Shown here in pieces: positions 36,169 through 45,006 of a stretch of DNA of 64,000 bases. The position numbers were made by a program, and so were the translations under genes. This DNA is from Spirochaetales bacterium (lineage in GTDB: Bacteria; Spirochaetota; Spirochaetia; SZUA-6; JAFGRV01): contig JAFGQK010000001.1 of assembly GCA_016935735.1 (NCBI GenBank), positions 52,295 through 116,294 on the forward strand, given 5' to 3'. Under the pieces are notes generated by a model. That model made no database searches, had not been told where the DNA came from, and saw only the letters and a list, made by a program, of their open reading frames with translations. Each line of letters opens with the position of its first letter. The first letter of the stretch is position 1.

Positions 36169-38166
36169 ATGTCCTCCAACACCCTTGCCGATGTCCTGAA
36201 ATCAATATCCCGCTTTTTACCGGAAACACTCCTCTCCTCTTTATCCTGGCAGCGGGTATTCGATCTCGCGGGTCAATTACCTGCCCTCCTCTGCCCTTAT
36301 TCATTCGGTTTTGAGATGCCCCTTCATCAACCTTTACAAAACGTTGACTTTGCTTTCTGCATTACCCAGCCTGGCTGCGATATACTCACCGGCATCTATC
36401 CGCTTGAATCAAGATCGGAACTGACTGAAAATCCCCGTATATGGCCGGGTATTAAAAATTTCTGCAAGGTGTGGGGTAATCCCGGTTCCGGGCCATTCCG
36501 GCGTGTGGAGAATCTCTGGCTTGAATTCAGACCGGAAAATCGAAACTTCGTTAATACCCCTGTCCCCTTTATAAAAATGAAAGATCCTGCAGGGCAGGAA
36601 ACCTGGCTGCCTGACAGCCTGGAAATGCTGTACGGGAAAAGAATACCTGAACGGGTAAAACACTGCCTATCCTGTTTCTTAAAGAATTTATCTCCAAAGC
36701 TCCGTCCCTTCCAGGCCGGTATTTACGAACAGGATGGCAGATGCCATATCCGGCTCTGTCTTGAAGGATTGATGCTAAAAGAATTACCGGGTTTCCTGAA
36801 AAGAACAGGCCTTGAATTACCTCATCTTGATGATGATGTTTTGAGTACAATGGAGAGAATTTGTGTACATATCGATATTGGAGAAACCATGGGGCAGACA
36901 ATCGGGATAGAACTCCGGCAGGATCCCGGAAAGGAACTTGATGCAAGAACACAGCCGGAATGGGACAGGGTACTTGATCTGCTTGAACAAAAGGGATTAT
37001 GCCGGCCGGGGAATAATGCATTTTTAAAAGAATTCCGGGGGTATTCATATGAAATGATACATCCCGATCTGGCACCGTTCATTACGTTCAGGTTTCTCTA
37101 TTATCTGAAAGTAGTATACACCCCGGGTGAACCGGCAAAAGTAAAAGCCTATTTCGGTTTTGTAAACCGGACAGTTGTTCCGGCCATGGAAAACAAAACG
37201 TATCATTTTATCTTTCATAAGCAATTGTCACAGGAAATCATCCACGGGGCAATAAGAAAGGGAATAACATTCCTTTCACTGAACCAGTTACCCCACGGTG
37301 AGTTCAACACATATATTTCCGGGGATATGGAAATGAGGACAGCAGAATATGACAGTTCCCCCTTTGTCACTGCCTTTGTTTTATATTGTACCAGGCATAT
37401 ATCCGATGAACTTTTTTACCTGCCCCGGCAAAGAGCCGGGATATTTCTTCACCGGGAGGGATTGCCCGGGTATCTCTGGAAATACTGGACATATGCAAGC
37501 GGCAGGACAATTGTCCCGGATACGGATGACACCTGCTGCATTTCCTTTATCATGCAGGAGCTTTTTCACCTTGATGAAGTAAAACGGAATATTCCCGTGA
37601 TTCTTTCGAATCGTGATAAAAACGAACTTTTTAACACCTGGATAAAGGAACCGCATGCATCAAATGATACGGATATTGTTGTTAATGCAAATATTCTTCT
37701 GTATCTCGGAAACCGCAAAGAAACAAAAGCTGCCATAGCATTTATAAAGGAATGCATTGTCAAAGGTGAGGAAAAAAAGCATTACCAGTATTACCTGAAC
37801 AACCTGGCCTGTTATTACATGGTCAGCAGGGCGGCAATACATGGCATCCATGACTTTAAAGAACTCTTCCCGGTAATGAAAGAACGGATCCTTGAATCCC
37901 GGAACCCGGAAGGTACATGGGGGGATGCATTGTCGACAGCACTGGCTCTTTGTTCATTACACAATATGGAAGTACCTACCGGGGAGGCAGATGAAGCATT
38001 CCTCCGGCTTATGAACCGGCAACAGGCGAATGGGGCCTGGGGACGTTCGGCCTTTTATGCAGGCCCTGAACCGCCGGGACCCCATTCAGTCTGGTTCGGG
38101 TCGGAAGAACTCACCACGGCATTTTGCCTGGAAGTCCTTACTAAAAGAATTGGGAGCACCAGATGA
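36169..38166 (+). CDS. Terpene-cyclase-like alpha-toroid protein with DxDD motif and unknown N-terminal domain
   Basis: The C-terminal half (about 370-665) has the repeats of the prenyltransferase/squalene oxidase alpha-alpha toroid: NPEGTWGD and QQANGAWG near 580-630, and PDTDDTCC near 450. The last is the DxDD acid motif of class II terpene cyclases such as squalene-hopene cyclase. The N-terminal 360 residues are an unfamiliar domain with IGETMGQTIGIELR and a VKAYFGFV strand. The protein is longer than a lone toroid and lacks the many QW repeats of squalene-hopene cyclase. It could cyclise an isoprenoid or be a non-catalytic toroid. No isoprenoid genes are adjacent. ATG 36169 has no clear ribosome binding site and may depend on the upstream gene. 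Confidence 0.7.
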   Translation: MSSNTLADVLKSISRFLPETLLSSLSWQRVFDLAGQLPALLCPYSFGFEMPLHQPLQNVDFAFCITQPGCDILTGIYPLESRSELTENPRIWPGIKNFCKVWGNPGSGPFRRVENLWLEFRPENRNFVNTPVPFIKMKDPAGQETWLPDSLEMLYGKRIPERVKHCLSCFLKNLSPKLRPFQAGIYEQDGRCHIRLCLEGLMLKELPGFLKRTGLELPHLDDDVLSTMERICVHIDIGETMGQTIGIELRQDPGKELDARTQPEWDRVLDLLEQKGLCRPGNNAFLKEFRGYSYEMIHPDLAPFITFRFLYYLKVVYTPGEPAKVKAYFGFVNRTVVPAMENKTYHFIFHKQLSQEIIHGAIRKGITFLSLNQLPHGEFNTYISGDMEMRTAEYDSSPFVTAFVLYCTRHISDELFYLPRQRAGIFLHREGLPGYLWKYWTYASGRTIVPDTDDTCCISFIMQELFHLDEVKRNIPVILSNRDKNELFNTWIKEPHASNDTDIVVNANILLYLGNRKETKAAIAFIKECIVKGEEKKHYQYYLNNLACYYMVSRAAIHGIHDFKELFPVMKERILESRNPEGTWGDALSTALALCSLHNMEVPTGEADEAFLRLMNRQQANGAWGRSAFYAGPEPPGPHSVWFGSEELTTAFCLEVLTKRIGSTR

Positions 38167-38178
38167 GGTGCCCCTCTT

Positions 38179-38964
38179 TTATTCTAATTCCAATCCAATA
38201 AATAGATTGTTATTGATGATTAAATCAAAATTCTTTACATATAAATTCTGATTAATATAAGGTAAAGATATCTTAAAATTATCTATATCAAATATTTTTA
38301 TTTTCGATAAATCTGGTTTGTAATATTTTAAAACATCAAGTGTCACTTTAAAATGTAAGACTTTCTCCTTAAATTTTAATCTGCTGAAAAATGGTTTCAA
38401 GTAATAACAGGATCCTTCTTTACTAATATTTATTTCAATATTAGATTCAATAATTGTATTTGAAGAATTTACATCGACATGAGAATTAATAAAACCTAAT
38501 TTATAATGAAATCTTAATTCATATTGTAAAAGAATATTAATATTCTCAAGTTTGATAACTCCATTTTCAAGCTTAAAATTTAATGGCTTTGTCAAATAAC
38601 AATCGATTCTGAATATTTCCAGGCTTTTTATTTTAAAAAGAGTTTTATAATAGCTGGATTCAACTATTTCATCACTATATGGTTTGTTTATCAATTCTTT
38701 CAGGTCATTCTTATAAATTTCCGGAATATAATCAATATTTTTCTTAATCTCTGTCTGTACTTTCACGAATTCTGCTAATTCTGAATTCTCGGAAAGTGTA
38801 TTTACTTTATTAATTCCCATTTTATCAATCTTACCATCAAATGGATCTATATTAATTCTATGCGGGAGTCTAAAAATGGGATATGGATAAGTCATTTTAT
38901 TCAAAATTTTTTCTGCAATAACCGGTTTTAGATTAATTGTTAAGTCATAGCTATCATTACTCAT
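38179..38964 (-). CDS. Uncharacterised 261-aa protein, AT-rich
   Basis: I do not recognise the family. The protein is rich in Asn, Ile and Lys, has no signal peptide or membrane span, and its second half looks like alternating beta strands. AAAGGAG lies 6-7 bases before ATG 38964, which fixes the start. Base composition is clearly more AT-rich than the neighbouring 36169 gene, which suggests a different origin. It is convergent with that gene, with 12 bp between stops. Confidence 0.7.
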   Translation of the reverse strand: MSNDSYDLTINLKPVIAEKILNKMTYPYPIFRLPHRINIDPFDGKIDKMGINKVNTLSENSELAEFVKVQTEIKKNIDYIPEIYKNDLKELINKPYSDEIVESSYYKTLFKIKSLEIFRIDCYLTKPLNFKLENGVIKLENINILLQYELRFHYKLGFINSHVDVNSSNTIIESNIEINISKEGSCYYLKPFFSRLKFKEKVLHFKVTLDVLKYYKPDLSKIKIFDIDNFKISLPYINQNLYVKNFDLIINNNLFIGLELE

Positions 38965-39410
38965 ACAATTCTCCTTTAATTGTTTAATAGACTTTACTAC
39001 TTATTAAAATAAATATTGTAATTACCTCCTTTCTTTTCACCTTACATTGTTAGACCCCAAAGTCTTTAGAATGGTTCGAGAAATTTTCAAGGTTCAATCT
39101 GTTTTTTAGTGAGAAAAGTGAATCATTGTTTTTTATAGTAGTATCCTGGAGAATTATGTTTGTTAAGTATAAAACCAGGAAACAAAAATGCAAAATTACT
39201 TAGCGGGTAAAGAATATAATTAAAGGGAATTTAAAAGCAGGAAAATACAGGGAGGTACTTTCCTGCTTTGATTACATATAATTTCTATGCAATAAATTCC
39301 ATAATATTCAAGTGTTGCCAGTGGCCCCTTCCGGTTCATATTATTATCGTTTTACCATATGATTGTGCCAAAATATATAGTAAACTAATCACCTGACACA
39401 CCTTATACCT
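38965..39410. other. Intergenic region, 446 bp
   Basis: No coding sequence is supported. The only clear signal is the stem-loop at 39234-39269, a likely terminator for the PLAT gene. Confidence 0.6.
39234..39269 (-). terminator. Stem-loop terminator downstream of the PLAT gene
   Basis: AAAGCAGGAAA (39234-39244) and TTTCCTGCTTT (39259-39269) form a perfect 11-bp stem with a 14-nt loop. Read on the minus strand it lies about 140 bp after the PLAT stop and ends in a short T-rich tract. Confidence 0.5.
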
Positions 39411-39863
39411 TTATACCGGATGTTGGAGTTCAACCTCGGTTGTATAATAAGGTGGTTCATCTTTTGCTAACCAGCCGATATTTCCCCAGCGCTTATAAAG
39501 ATGAAAATACGGATCATTAGGGCGTTGAATTTGCAGCACTACATTCGCCACATGCCATCCGGAATGTCTCCCGGAATCATCATGAGAAAGTGTTATATAT
39601 GATTTTCTGAGTTTTTCCAATGTTAAATCATCGGTCTTAAAATAATAAGTATCATTATCACCCCTTTCAAAATCATTATAGCCGGGTGTATCCATATCAA
39701 ATCGTTTGCCGCCAATAATTAACATTACATCTGCATCCGTACCAGCATAAGAAATATTGCTGGTGGTTACTGTTATTGCTATTGCAATAATTTGTTGATC
39801 ATCCCTGAAATGTTGAGTATTTAACTCCCAGGTATACTTTTTATATTTTTGTGGTTCAGGCAT
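39411..39863 (-). CDS. Single PLAT/LH2-domain protein, 150 aa
   Basis: Nearly the whole protein is one PLAT beta-sandwich: TSNISYAGTDADVMLIIGG, then GYNDFERGDNDTYYF, ITLSHDDSGRHSGWHVANV and a C-terminal WLAKDE. PLAT domains bind lipids or proteins, often with calcium, and are best known from lipoxygenases, lipases and polycystins. No catalytic domain is attached. I choose ATG 39863 because AAGGAGG stands six to seven bases upstream; a longer frame reaches 39938 without a ribosome binding site. No signal peptide is visible. Confidence 0.85.
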   Translation of the reverse strand: MPEPQKYKKYTWELNTQHFRDDQQIIAIAITVTTSNISYAGTDADVMLIIGGKRFDMDTPGYNDFERGDNDTYYFKTDDLTLEKLRKSYITLSHDDSGRHSGWHVANVVLQIQRPNDPYFHLYKRWGNIGWLAKDEPPYYTTEVELQHPV

Positions 39864-39970
39864 AAAAATCCTCCTTGAAAATACTGGTTTCTTTAAAAAA
39901 TTACCTATCACCTTCCTTAGACCCGTTTCCCCGGGCATTGTTCAAAAGAAATCCCCGAAAACACCATCCA

Positions 39971-40501
39971 TCACCTCACATGCTTTTCAAGTTTGTTACG
40001 GAGCAACCCTTTTGCCGTGTTTATTCTTGATTTGACCGTCCCGATCGGGATACCCATTTTTTGTGAAATCTCCGAATACTTCAGGTTACCGTAATAAAAA
40101 TATACAAGCGGTTGTTTCAGGTGTTCCGGGAGTTTGTGAACATAATCGGACAATATCTTCTTTAATGACTTCATCAAAAAATATTCTTCGCTGTTATATG
40201 AATGGAATGAACCGGGGGAAAAAGAAATAAAGTCCGGACTGTCAATCAGGACAGGATTCTTGTCATAAATCCGTTTTTTATAATTGATGCAATGGTTTCT
40301 TGCCACGGAATATATCCAGGTTTTCAGTTGTGCTTTGCCGGTAAAAGAAGAGCTTTTCAAGTAAACCTTCATCATTATTTCCTGGGTCACATCCATGCAG
40401 GTATGTTCGTCAAAACGGAATTTACTGGCGATTCTGTTCACATAGTTATAAATCGTATGTAGGTGATCTATGGGAATCGATTTTTCTGCGGATTCTATCA
40501 T
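39971..40501 (-). CDS. ECF-type RNA polymerase sigma factor
   Basis: The protein of about 176 residues has region 2 (CMDVTQEIMMKVYLKSSSF, LKTWIYSVARNHCINYKKR) and region 4 (LPEHLKQPLVYFYYGNLKYS, GIPIGTVKSRINTAKGLL). It redirects RNA polymerase to a specialised promoter set, probably in response to envelope or environmental signals. ATG 40501 is preferred because GAAGGAG lies just upstream. No anti-sigma gene is adjacent; the PLAT gene downstream is the nearest possible operon partner. Confidence 0.9.
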   Translation of the reverse strand: MIESAEKSIPIDHLHTIYNYVNRIASKFRFDEHTCMDVTQEIMMKVYLKSSSFTGKAQLKTWIYSVARNHCINYKKRIYDKNPVLIDSPDFISFSPGSFHSYNSEEYFLMKSLKKILSDYVHKLPEHLKQPLVYFYYGNLKYSEISQKMGIPIGTVKSRINTAKGLLRNKLEKHVR

Positions 40502-40854
40502 ATATTTTCTCCTTCGATGTATGTAAAAACAGGAATGAAACAGGATACATTCCTGTTTTTCCTTGAATGTAGCTGCAACAGAAACAGAAAGATATAATGG
40601 GTAAATCAATCTTTAGTAGAAACGGATCACTTTATTTATTAAGGCACAGAAGTTCACCGTGAAAGGCAAGGAAAAGCAGGAATGACAAACAAATACATGG
40701 AAGACGGTAATTGGTTGTACCGGAAAGAATTATTTACCGTATAGAAAGGGGTACTCAAACGGGATGTTCAACTATTATAAAAATAGAATCATTCACTATA
40801 AAAATCGAATCATTTTCCCTTTCCGGGCGGGAATTCGATATCGGGCAAGCCCTA

Positions 40855-40883
40855 TTGACAAAGAAAAAAAAGTAACTTACAAT
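40855..40883 (+). promoter_or_regulatory. Strong sigma70-type promoter for the REC-GAF-GGDEF-EAL gene
   Basis: TTGACA (40855-40860), exactly 17 bp and TACAAT (40878-40883). The start codon is about 130 bp further on. Confidence 0.55.
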
Positions 40884-40919
40884 TCCACAGATTTAATCAA
40901 TCGGTGTAATCGGTGGAAT
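40882..40919. repeat. Short relative of the 19260 dispersed element
   Basis: ATTCCAC (40882-40888) and GTGGAAT (40913-40919) flank CAGATTTAATCAATCG and GTGTAATCG. It shares CACAGATTT and GTGTAATCGGTGG with the 67-bp element at 19260-19326. Confidence 0.45.
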
Positions 40920-41020
40920 CGGTGGTTCCAAAAACCCGATTATAAACTTCCACCCCCCTTTCCCATTCCCTTGCAATATATCATCTCCTGTTATATAATT
41001 CCTGTAAGAACAGAAAGACG

Positions 41021-43198
41021 ATGAAACCGGCATATAAAATATTGCTTGCAGAAAAAAGCTATAACCAGGCCCTTGAAATACAGAAGCTTCTTACCTATAA
41101 TGACCACTTTGATTCGGATATAACATATACCTCCCAGTATGAAGAAGTGATAAGCCTGTTAAAAAAGATACAATTCGACATCCTGCTCCTGGATGTGAGG
41201 ATTTCGGATATCAACCCGGATGAAGTCATTAATGAAATAAAGGAAATAAGCAGCACCATCTCGATTATTACACTTATCAGTGATAGTGATGAAGAACTGG
41301 GTATTGAAACGATTCATCTGGGTGCCCAGGATTACCTGGTAAAAACAAGGCTGGATGAGGAAACGCTGTCACATTCCATTGTTTTTTCCTTTAAACGAAA
41401 TAATCTCATCAAACAAATCCGGCAGGGGAAATTAAGGGAACAGCATATACGGTTTATTCTTGAACTTTCGTTCAGGTCATATTCCTTAAGCAAGCTGATG
41501 CGGCAGGCCCTTGATCTGATTATTTCGGTTTTACCCGGGTCGCCGGCGATCCGGGCCTGTATTTTTATAGCAAAAGAAAATATCGATAAATTCCTTCTTG
41601 TCGCTCATCGCGGTTTTACCGATGAAATGGTCGAATCTTTCAGCGAACTGCCTCTTACTTCCTGTATATGCGGGGAACCGGCAAAAAACAATTACCTTTC
41701 ATATCATAATGAAAAGGCAGGAACCGGGGAGCATTGCCGGGTGCCCGTACTGTACAATAAAAAATTGCTTGGTACCATTATCATCATCCATAAGAAAAAA
41801 GCTTTGGAAAAGCCCGGGTTTCAGAAATTCCTTATGTCTGTTGCAGATTCCCTGGCAGAGGTGATTGAGAGCAAACAGACAACCCGCCGGTTAACGACCC
41901 TTGCCTTTTTCGATACACTTACCGGTCTGCCCAACAGGAACCAGTTCTGTTACCGCCTTAAACATATCCTTTCCAATGCAAGACGGTATTCATACAATTT
42001 TGCCCTTCTTTTCCTTGATCTGGACCGGTTCAAGTCCATTAATGACAGTCTTGGACACCACGCCGGTGATTTACTGTTAAAGGAAACCGCAAAACGGCTA
42101 AAAACCACGGTACGGGAATCGGATATTGTGGCCAGACTGAGTGGGGATGAGTTTGCAATCATCCTTTCCCGGATAAGGCATGAACAGGAAGCTGCTCTTG
42201 TTGCCCGGAAGGTCTGTCAGAATATGAATAAGCCCTTTTTTGTTTCGGATAATGAATGTATTATTTCAGCGAGTGCCGGGATTGCTGTTTTCCCATCGGA
42301 CGGGGAATATATGAATAAACTGCTGGTGAATGCAGATACTGCCATGTATTATGTAAAAAAACACGGGAAAGCACACTTTCATTTCTATAACCCGGAAATG
42401 AATGCAGAAGCAGAGGAATATGCAAAAATCGAAACATCACTCTACCAGGCCTTGAACCAGGAGGAGCTTGTTCTTTATTTCCAGCCGGAGATCAGTGTCA
42501 GGACACATGATATTGTCGGTGTCGAATCCCTTCTCCGGTGGAAGCACCCGAAAAAAGGGATTATCTACCCGGGAGATTTTCTGGGTATTGCAGAAAAAAC
42601 AGGTCTTATCGGCCAGGTGAATGAATGGGTTTTACAAAAAGTGATTGAGCACATTTTTCACTGGCAAAAATTAAAACTCCCTCCTGTACGTGTTTCGTTA
42701 AATATTTCCGGCCATGTGCTTCTCCAGAAAGAACAGCTTGAAAAAATCATTGGCATATTAAAAAGAAATGATATCCATATTCCCATGGATTATATAGAAA
42801 TAGAAATCAGTGAAAACTACCTCATCAATCATCGTGAGCATGTGGTAAAAGGTATCAAGGAAATAAGCAGCCTGGGCCTGCGTTTTTCAATAAATGATTT
42901 CGGTTCGGAGTATTGTTCACTGAAATACCTCCATGACCTTCCTTTATACAAGCTCAAGATCGATAAATCATTTATACGGAATCTGGATACGGAGAATAAA
43001 AGTTATTCCCTGGTGAAATCCATTATTTCCATGGGACATTCATTTGGATTAAAGGTCATAGCAGAAGGGGTGGAACGAAAAGAGCAGTTCGATATTCTGG
43101 AGGCACTGGAATGCGACGAAGTACAGGGATTTCTCCTATCAAAACCCATGCCCGAAGATGAGTTCATACGCTATTTACAGGAAAAGAGAACCGGGTAA
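41021..43198 (+). CDS. REC-GAF-GGDEF-EAL c-di-GMP signalling protein
   Basis: The 725-residue cytosolic protein has a receiver (phospho-Asp in ILLLDVRISD, near 60), a GAF sensor (about 145-285), a GGDEF domain reading LSGDEF (near 375) with an RxxD inhibitory site five residues before it (RESD), and an EAL domain (about 470-715). In EAL the signature reads VESLLRW, the DDFG loop reads NDFG, and KIDKSF and AEGVE are kept. SGDEF variants are sometimes active; NDFG removes one metal-contacting aspartate, so phosphodiesterase activity is doubtful. No cognate kinase is adjacent. It is transcribed from its own promoter at 40855. Confidence 0.93.
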   Translation: MKPAYKILLAEKSYNQALEIQKLLTYNDHFDSDITYTSQYEEVISLLKKIQFDILLLDVRISDINPDEVINEIKEISSTISIITLISDSDEELGIETIHLGAQDYLVKTRLDEETLSHSIVFSFKRNNLIKQIRQGKLREQHIRFILELSFRSYSLSKLMRQALDLIISVLPGSPAIRACIFIAKENIDKFLLVAHRGFTDEMVESFSELPLTSCICGEPAKNNYLSYHNEKAGTGEHCRVPVLYNKKLLGTIIIIHKKKALEKPGFQKFLMSVADSLAEVIESKQTTRRLTTLAFFDTLTGLPNRNQFCYRLKHILSNARRYSYNFALLFLDLDRFKSINDSLGHHAGDLLLKETAKRLKTTVRESDIVARLSGDEFAIILSRIRHEQEAALVARKVCQNMNKPFFVSDNECIISASAGIAVFPSDGEYMNKLLVNADTAMYYVKKHGKAHFHFYNPEMNAEAEEYAKIETSLYQALNQEELVLYFQPEISVRTHDIVGVESLLRWKHPKKGIIYPGDFLGIAEKTGLIGQVNEWVLQKVIEHIFHWQKLKLPPVRVSLNISGHVLLQKEQLEKIIGILKRNDIHIPMDYIEIEISENYLINHREHVVKGIKEISSLGLRFSINDFGSEYCSLKYLHDLPLYKLKIDKSFIRNLDTENKSYSLVKSIISMGHSFGLKVIAEGVERKEQFDILEALECDEVQGFLLSKPMPEDEFIRYLQEKRTG

Positions 43199-43337
43199 AA
43201 AAAGATCCCTGTTTTTTATCTTTTTTCATCGATGTTATTGATTCAGCAGGGATTTATTTATTACTGGACAAATGGATAACGAACCATTATAAATTAAGTA
43301 ATAAGCGATAATACGAGTGTAAGGAGTCGATAAAGAA

Positions 43338-44279
43338 GTGGTATTACCTGAATTTATGTGGTTTATCATATTTCCCATAAGCCTGGTCGTTCTTATTAAA
43401 GGATCGGATTGGTTTACCTCAAGTGCTGAAAAAATCGGTCTTATGGTCGGGATACCCCAGTTTATTATCGGGGTCACCATCGTTTCCATCGGGACATCAC
43501 TGCCCGAACTTATTTCATCTTTTATTGCTGTATGTGAAAAAGCATCGGGAATTGTACCGGGAAATGTTGTAGGTTCGAATATTGCCAATATTTTCCTGAT
43601 TTTTGGTATCGGGGCAGTTGTGGGAGGCACGCTTTTCATAAAGTATGATATTATAAATATAGATCTTCCCCTTTTAACCGGCTCGGCCTTTTTTACTGTC
43701 CTTGTATGCTGGGACAGGTATGTTTCCATTGCTGAATCCGTTCTTCTAATACTGGGTTATGCGATTTTTTTAGCTTACACGATTCAATCGAGAAATAATA
43801 ATGAATCTGCTACAGAACAGGAAAAACCCCGGTTCAGTATCATACCCTTTCTTGTTGTTCTGGGAAGCAGTGCACTCATTTTCATTGGCGCAAAATTTAC
43901 CATAGATGCTGTTATCCACATAGCCTGTTTTTTTCATGTAGGAAGCGAGATTGTTGCCGTTACTGCCGTAGCTCTTGGTACCTCCCTGCCTGAATTAAGT
44001 GTTACCATAAGTGCCGTACGAAAAAAAAATGCAGAAATTATCATAGGGAATATCATCGGATCGAATATTTTCAATACCTTTGCCGTTCTTGGCCTGCCCG
44101 GTTTATTCGGGGGTCTGGAAGTACCTGAATCCCTGATTGTTACCGGATTGCCTGTGCTGGCCATCGCAACACTTTTATTTCTTGTCACCACCCAGGACAA
44201 ACAGGTAAGCCGCTGGGAGGGCTTACTCTTTGTTCTTTTTTACATCCTTTTTATCGGGAAAATAATCAATATTTTCTAA
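43338..44279 (+). CDS. Sodium/calcium exchanger family membrane protein
   Basis: The 313-residue protein has about ten membrane helices and the two inverted alpha-repeat motifs of the CaCA family: IGTSLPELISS with GNVVGSNIANIF in the first half, and LGTSLPELSVT with GNIIGSNIFNTF in the second. It is about the size of YrbG. It should exchange Ca2+ for Na+ or H+ at the inner membrane. I take GTG 43338 as start, with AAGGAG about 12 bases upstream; ATG 43356 is an alternative. Confidence 0.93.
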   Translation: MVLPEFMWFIIFPISLVVLIKGSDWFTSSAEKIGLMVGIPQFIIGVTIVSIGTSLPELISSFIAVCEKASGIVPGNVVGSNIANIFLIFGIGAVVGGTLFIKYDIINIDLPLLTGSAFFTVLVCWDRYVSIAESVLLILGYAIFLAYTIQSRNNNESATEQEKPRFSIIPFLVVLGSSALIFIGAKFTIDAVIHIACFFHVGSEIVAVTAVALGTSLPELSVTISAVRKKNAEIIIGNIIGSNIFNTFAVLGLPGLFGGLEVPESLIVTGLPVLAIATLLFLVTTQDKQVSRWEGLLFVLFYILFIGKIINIF

Positions 44280-44390
44280 AGCGGACATGATTTATATTCT
44301 CTAATTATTCGTTTTTTCTCATCATATTGGAAATTTTGAATAAAAAGAAGTATATTATTAATAGAAGGAATACCGGAAGGTTCAAATAAC

Positions 44391-44918
44391 ATGAAACAAC
44401 ATGTTTATGTTTTTATACCTGTAATGTTTTTTACCCTGATTATTTTCACCGGCTGTACCTATATCATACCGGACAACACCGGTACTAGAGAATATACCAC
44501 ACCCTCTCCTTTAATTGAAAACAAAGCTGATGGCGAAAACCACCTTATTTATAATGATAACCGGGGTCCAACTCCTGTTGAACACAGCGCTGTACCAGAA
44601 CCGTCTTTTCAGCATGAAAAAACTCCGTCCCGGGAAAATAATAATCCTGTTGCTGATTTTCACATAGTACCAGATGTTGAATTATGTGTGGGAATGAATA
44701 TCTTCTTTGATGCAGGGGCTTCCAGTGACCCGGATGGAGATTATCTTGAATATTACTGGGATTTTGGGAACGGAAGCCATCTTTTCGGACCCACTCAATA
44801 TAATCCTGTATGTCACAGGTATTTAATTAAAGGCGAATACACAATCCGTTTAACCGTTCTCGATAGCAACGGGAAGAGTTCTGTAAAAGAAGAGCTCATA
44901 CGTATCCGGGAATTTTAA
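44391..44918 (+). CDS. PKD-domain lipoprotein
   Basis: A lipoprotein signal peptide ends at the lipobox FTGC (Cys near 23). A Pro/Asn-rich linker (about 30-90) is followed by one PKD beta-sandwich domain (ASSDPDGDYLEYYWDFGNGS ... GEYTIRLTVLDSNGKSS). PKD domains mediate extracellular protein or polysaccharide contacts. It precedes the GH5 gene by about 90 bp and may share its function at the cell surface. Confidence 0.85.
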   Translation: MKQHVYVFIPVMFFTLIIFTGCTYIIPDNTGTREYTTPSPLIENKADGENHLIYNDNRGPTPVEHSAVPEPSFQHEKTPSRENNNPVADFHIVPDVELCVGMNIFFDAGASSDPDGDYLEYYWDFGNGSHLFGPTQYNPVCHRYLIKGEYTIRLTVLDSNGKSSVKEELIRIREF

Positions 44919-45006
44919 AAATATATTTTTGTTTTGCATTTCTTTCTCTTTTATACGATTCTTAAAAATAGAAAACTCTTTATAAAATGTGTAGAAGGAG
45001 AGTTAT

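Larger units (their letters stand above)
40502..41020. other. Divergent intergenic region between the ECF sigma and GGDEF-EAL genes
   Basis: No gene is supported. It contains a short direct repeat (TATAAAAATAGAATCATT and TATAAAAATCGAATCATT, 40776-40814), the promoter at 40855-40883 and the dispersed element at 40882-40919. Confidence 0.6.

Noticed and set aside
43198..43260. Terminator formed by ATCCCTG and CAGGGAT after the GGDEF-EAL gene
   Set aside because: The arms are about 40 nt apart with no T-run after the second arm.
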